This document shows, piece by piece, positions 61,580 to 64,000 of a stretch of 64,000 bases of DNA. The position numbers were made by a program, and so were the translations under genes. Numbering within the stretch: the first letter of the stretch is position 1; every line of letters begins with the position of its first letter. Source of the stretch: Stenotrophomonas maltophilia (GTDB taxonomy: Bacteria > Pseudomonadota > Gammaproteobacteria > Xanthomonadales > Xanthomonadaceae); NCBI RefSeq assembly GCF_025642255.1, contig NZ_CP106759.1:1701501-1765500 (forward strand). Direction: 5' to 3'. The notes below the pieces were generated by a model. The model made no database searches and was not told the origin of the DNA. It saw nothing but the letters and a program-made list of their open reading frames with translations.

Positions 61580-62977
61580 GTGATCAAGCCCCGTACCCCG
61601 CCCGGCACCCTTGAGCTGCTGCCGCGCGAGCAGATTGCGTTCCAGCGCATGCTGGACGTCATCCGCCGCAACTACGAGCGCTTCGGGTTCCTGCCGGTGG
61701 AGACGCCGGTGTTCGAGCTGTCCGATGTGCTGCTGACCAAGTCCGGTGGCGAGACCGAGCGCCAGGTGTACTTCGTGCAGTCCACCGGTGCGCTGGCCAA
61801 TGCCGCCGAGTCGGGTGACCGCTCGCTTCCGGAAATGGCCCTGCGCTTCGACCTGACCGTGCCGCTGGCGCGCTATGTGGCTGAGCATGAGCACGAACTG
61901 ACATTCCCGTTCCGGCGCTACCAGATGCAGCGGGTGTACCGTGGTGAGCGTGCCCAGCGCGGCCGTTTCCGCGAGTTCTACCAGTGCGACATCGACGTGA
62001 TCGGCAAGGACAGCCTGAGCGTGCGGTACGACGCCGAAGTGCTGGCGGTGATCCACGCGGTGTTCTCGGAGCTGCGCATCGGAGACTTCAGCATCCAGTT
62101 GAACAACCGCAAGCTGATGCGTGGCTTCTTCGAAAGCCTGGGCGTGGCCGAGGGCGAGCGCCAGCTGGCGGTGCTGCGTGAAGTGGACAAGCTGGACAAG
62201 CGGGGCGCCGACTACGTGCGCGAGACGCTGGTGGGCGACGGGTTCGGCATTCCGGCCGGACAGGTCGAGAAGATCCTGGCATTCGTGGCCGTGCGTTCGC
62301 AGGGGCATGCCGATGCGCTGGCCCAGCTTTCGGCGCTGGAGGACGCTGCGGGGTCCTCGGAAACGCTGCGTGCCGGCGTGGCAGAGCTGCGCGAAGTGCT
62401 GCAGCTGGTGCAGGCGCTGGGTGTGCCGGAGAGTGCCTACTGCCTCAACTTCTCCATCGCCCGTGGCCTGGATTACTACACCGGCACCGTCTATGAGACC
62501 ACGCTGACCGACCACCCGCAGATCGGTTCGATCTGCTCCGGCGGCCGCTATGAAGACCTGGCCAGCCACTACAGCAAGTCGAAGCTGCCCGGCGTCGGCA
62601 TTTCGATCGGCCTGTCGCGCCTGTTCTGGCAGCTGCGTGAGGCGGGCCTGATCGACGGAATCGAGGCCAGCAGCGTGCAGGCGCTGGTGGCGCTGATGGA
62701 CGAGCAGGGCATGGCGCAGTCACTGGATATCGCCCGCCGCCTGCGGGCCGGTGGCATCAACACCGAAGTGCAGATGGAGCCGAAGAAGATCGGCAAGCAG
62801 TTCCAGTACGCGGCCAAGGCGGGCATCCGCTTCGTGGCGCTCGCCGGCGAGGACGAACTGGCGCGGGGGGTGGTGGCGGTGAAGGATCTGCTCCGCGAGC
62901 AGCAGTTCGAGGTATCCCGCGAGGAGCTGGCCAGCACCCTGCAGGTGGAACTGGAACAGTCGAAGGTGATGGTGTGA
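61580..62977 (+). CDS. hisS: Histidine-tRNA ligase
   Basis: Class II aminoacyl-tRNA synthetase of 465 aa. Motif 2 lies in [20 protein letters not shown] and EFYQCDID, the His-specific blocks are [13 protein letters not shown] and [14 protein letters not shown], motif 3 is [15 protein letters not shown], and a C-terminal anticodon-binding domain follows (about 370-465). The start is GTG at 61580 with CAGGAG upstream; the open frame reaches far back into antisense of the Crp/Fnr gene and is not coding there. The sequence is closer to the eukaryote/archaea-like longer HisRS branch than to the short E. coli type in its motif spacing, though this was judged only by eye. It ends before a strong terminator. 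Confidence 0.95.
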   Translation: MIKPRTPPGTLELLPREQIAFQRMLDVIRRNYERFGFLPVETPVFELSDVLLTKSGGETERQVYFVQSTGALANAAESGDRSLPEMALRFDLTVPLARYVAEHEHELTFPFRRYQMQRVYRGERAQRGRFREFYQCDIDVIGKDSLSVRYDAEVLAVIHAVFSELRIGDFSIQLNNRKLMRGFFESLGVAEGERQLAVLREVDKLDKRGADYVRETLVGDGFGIPAGQVEKILAFVAVRSQGHADALAQLSALEDAAGSSETLRAGVAELREVLQLVQALGVPESAYCLNFSIARGLDYYTGTVYETTLTDHPQIGSICSGGRYEDLASHYSKSKLPGVGISIGLSRLFWQLREAGLIDGIEASSVQALVALMDEQGMAQSLDIARRLRAGGINTEVQMEPKKIGKQFQYAAKAGIRFVALAGEDELARGVVAVKDLLREQQFEVSREELASTLQVELEQSKVMV

Positions 62978-63029
62978 ACTGACATTGCCGTGCCGCCGCT
63001 CTCCTGATGGGGCGGCGCTGACCTGGAAG

Positions 63030-63054
63030 ACGCCCGCCTCTGGCGGGCGTTTTT
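63030..63054 (+). terminator. Intrinsic terminator of hisS
   Basis: ACGCCCGCC (63030-63038) pairs perfectly with GGCGGGCGT (63042-63050) around TCT, followed by TTTT. It isolates hisS from the histidine operon that begins about 100 bases later. Confidence 0.93.
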
Positions 63055-63122
63055 CGTTTCCGGAACCTGAATGCTCGGGTGGAGGCGATGGGGTGGTTTG
63101 ACGCACTGCGCAAGAATGCGCT

Positions 63123-63146
63123 AATGTACTAGCGCGCTATTACATT
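63123..63146. promoter_or_regulatory. TrpR-like operator at the start of the his operon
   Basis: A 24-bp palindrome: AATGTACTAGCG followed by CGCTATTACATT, matching its own complement at 11 of 12 positions. The GTACTAG ... CTA-TAC half sites recall the E. coli trp operator. It ends at the base before the ATG region of the TrpR-family gene, so binding would block initiation of its own gene and of hisG downstream. Confidence 0.78.
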
Positions 63147-63147
63147 G

Positions 63148-63474
63148 ATGCAAGAGATCCGCCCCGTGAAAGCCCGCCCCGACATCGCCGCCAAAGACCC
63201 CCAGGCCGATCTGGAAGCCCTGGCCCAGGCGTTCGCGGCCCTGCGTGAGCCGGAGCAGGTCATGGCTTTCCTGCGTGACCTGTGTACTCCGGCCGAGCTG
63301 GAGGCCATGGCCGACCGCTGGAAAGTGGTGCCGCTCCTGCAGCAGGGGGTGCCGTACCGCGAGATCCACGAACGCACCGGGGTCAGCGTGACCACCACCG
63401 GGCGGGTGGCGCGCTCGCTCGAGCATGGCCATCGAGGCTATGCCGCTGCCATCGACCGTCTGGCCTCGCGCTGA
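63148..63474 (+). CDS. TrpR/YerC-family regulator of the histidine operon
   Basis: TrpR-superfamily repressor of 108 aa. LREPEQVMAFLRDLCTPAEL and the HTH MADRWKVVPLLQQGVPYREI followed by HERTGVSVTTTGRVARSLEHG match the YerC/YecD family. In Xanthomonadaceae a member of this family precedes the his genes and is thought to be their repressor. ATG 63148 is preferred over TTG 63145. A trp-like palindrome overlaps its start, so autoregulation is likely. The co-repressor is unknown; histidine is the natural guess. Confidence 0.9.
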   Translation: MQEIRPVKARPDIAAKDPQADLEALAQAFAALREPEQVMAFLRDLCTPAELEAMADRWKVVPLLQQGVPYREIHERTGVSVTTTGRVARSLEHGHRGYAAAIDRLASR

Positions 63475-63507
63475 TCCGCGCCCCGTACCGAACTTCGAGA
63501 CCTTCCC

Positions 63508-64000
63508 ATGAGTGCAACCCAGGCAGCCCCGGCACGAGACCGGCTGCGTATCGCCATCCAGAAGAGCGGGCGGCTTGCCGAGCCCGCCCGCAACCTGCTC
63601 AGTGCCTGCGGCCTGAGCTGGCGCGAAAGCCGTGACAAGCTGTTCTGCTACGGAGAATCGTTGCCGGTGGACCTGCTGCTGGTGCGCGACGACGACATTC
63701 CTGGCCTGATTGCCGACGGTGTCTGCGACCTGGGCATCGTCGGTCGCAACGAACTGGACGAGCAGGCCGCCGCGCGTCGCCAGATCGGCCTGCCGGATGC
63801 CTATCAGGCCCTGCGGGGGCTGGGTTTCGGCCAGTGCCGGCTGATGCTGGCGGTGCCGGAGGACTGGCAATGGCAGGGGCCGGCGCAGCTGGCCGGCATG
63901 CGGATCGCCACCAGCTATCCCGCCATCCTCAAGGCATGGCTGGTTGAGCAGGGCGTGGACGCGCAGGTGGTGGAGCTGTCCGGTTCGGTTGAGATCGCCC
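63508..64000 (+). CDS. hisG: ATP phosphoribosyltransferase (3' end outside window)
   Basis: First enzyme of histidine synthesis, joining ATP and PRPP. The frame opens at ATG 63508 and is still open at the window edge (164 codons). [40 protein letters not shown] and GRNEL, then [13 protein letters not shown] and [15 protein letters not shown] match the long-form HisG start. It lies 33 bases after the TrpR-like gene, within one operon. The C-terminal regulatory domain is not visible. Confidence 0.95.
   Translation, partial: MSATQAAPARDRLRIAIQKSGRLAEPARNLLSACGLSWRESRDKLFCYGESLPVDLLLVRDDDIPGLIADGVCDLGIVGRNELDEQAAARRQIGLPDAYQALRGLGFGQCRLMLAVPEDWQWQGPAQLAGMRIATSYPAILKAWLVEQGVDAQVVELSGSVEIA

Overview
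The window is high-GC gammaproteobacterial chromosome. It looks like Xanthomonadaceae, most likely Stenotrophomonas: there is a GTAG-headed palindromic (SMAG-type) repeat at 1726-1756, a GumD-like initiating transferase, a TrpR-family gene directly upstream of hisG, and many ATGA, GTGA and TGATG gene overlaps. No species can be proven from sequence reading alone.

Layout. 1-14.5 kb is core and housekeeping: the end of a polar amino-acid ABC transporter, a large secreted discoidin-domain glycosidase behind a LacI-type operator, a divergent TetR/metallo-hydrolase pair, a coupled pyrD-murB-DMT transporter operon, a SAM methyltransferase with a DUF4190 protein, and an SDR-ALDH7 pair. 14.6-34.4 kb is a cell-surface polysaccharide locus built as two convergent operons that meet at a shared terminator. 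The + operon carries the initiating transferase, LMW-PTP, tyrosine autokinase, a nucleotide-sugar epimerase, two glycosyltransferase-like genes, flippase, polymerase, acyltransferase and a full extra Kdo-5-P isomerase/synthase/phosphatase set. The - operon is gfcA, then wza, gfcB, gfcC, gfcD. Together they hold the parts of an E. coli group 4 capsule (gfcABCDE-etp-etk) plus Kdo supply. A PAP2 phosphatase follows.

34.5-42.6 kb is an 8-kb prophage remnant in the 3' end of tRNA-Arg(CCU), bounded by a 49-bp perfect direct repeat. It keeps a lambdoid nin-like run (NinB, DUF1364, RusA, small ORFs, a Q-like zinc protein, tRNA-Gly and an initiator-like tRNA-Met, endolysin fragment). It has lost the integrase N-terminus, the replication and control region and the structural genes. 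Three cargo loci look intact: an ApeA-type HEPN protein next to attL, an antisense DUF4145 (HEPN) protein, and a tripartite higB-higA-secB-like toxin-antitoxin-chaperone operon next to attR with its own promoter and operator. This is the best candidate for a selected, possibly anti-phage, function.

42.7-64 kb returns to chromosome: a few small genes of uncertain status, a phosphorelay cluster (PAS kinase and response regulator, divergent from a triple-receiver hybrid kinase, CheR, CheB and a REC-kinase), a single-domain BLUF photoreceptor, a secreted Ntn amidase, an AraC regulator, a DMT exporter, the thrL-thrABC operon with a Thr/Ile-rich leader peptide, a Crp/Fnr regulator, hisS, and the start of the histidine operon (TrpR-like regulator with a trp-like operator, then hisG running off the window).
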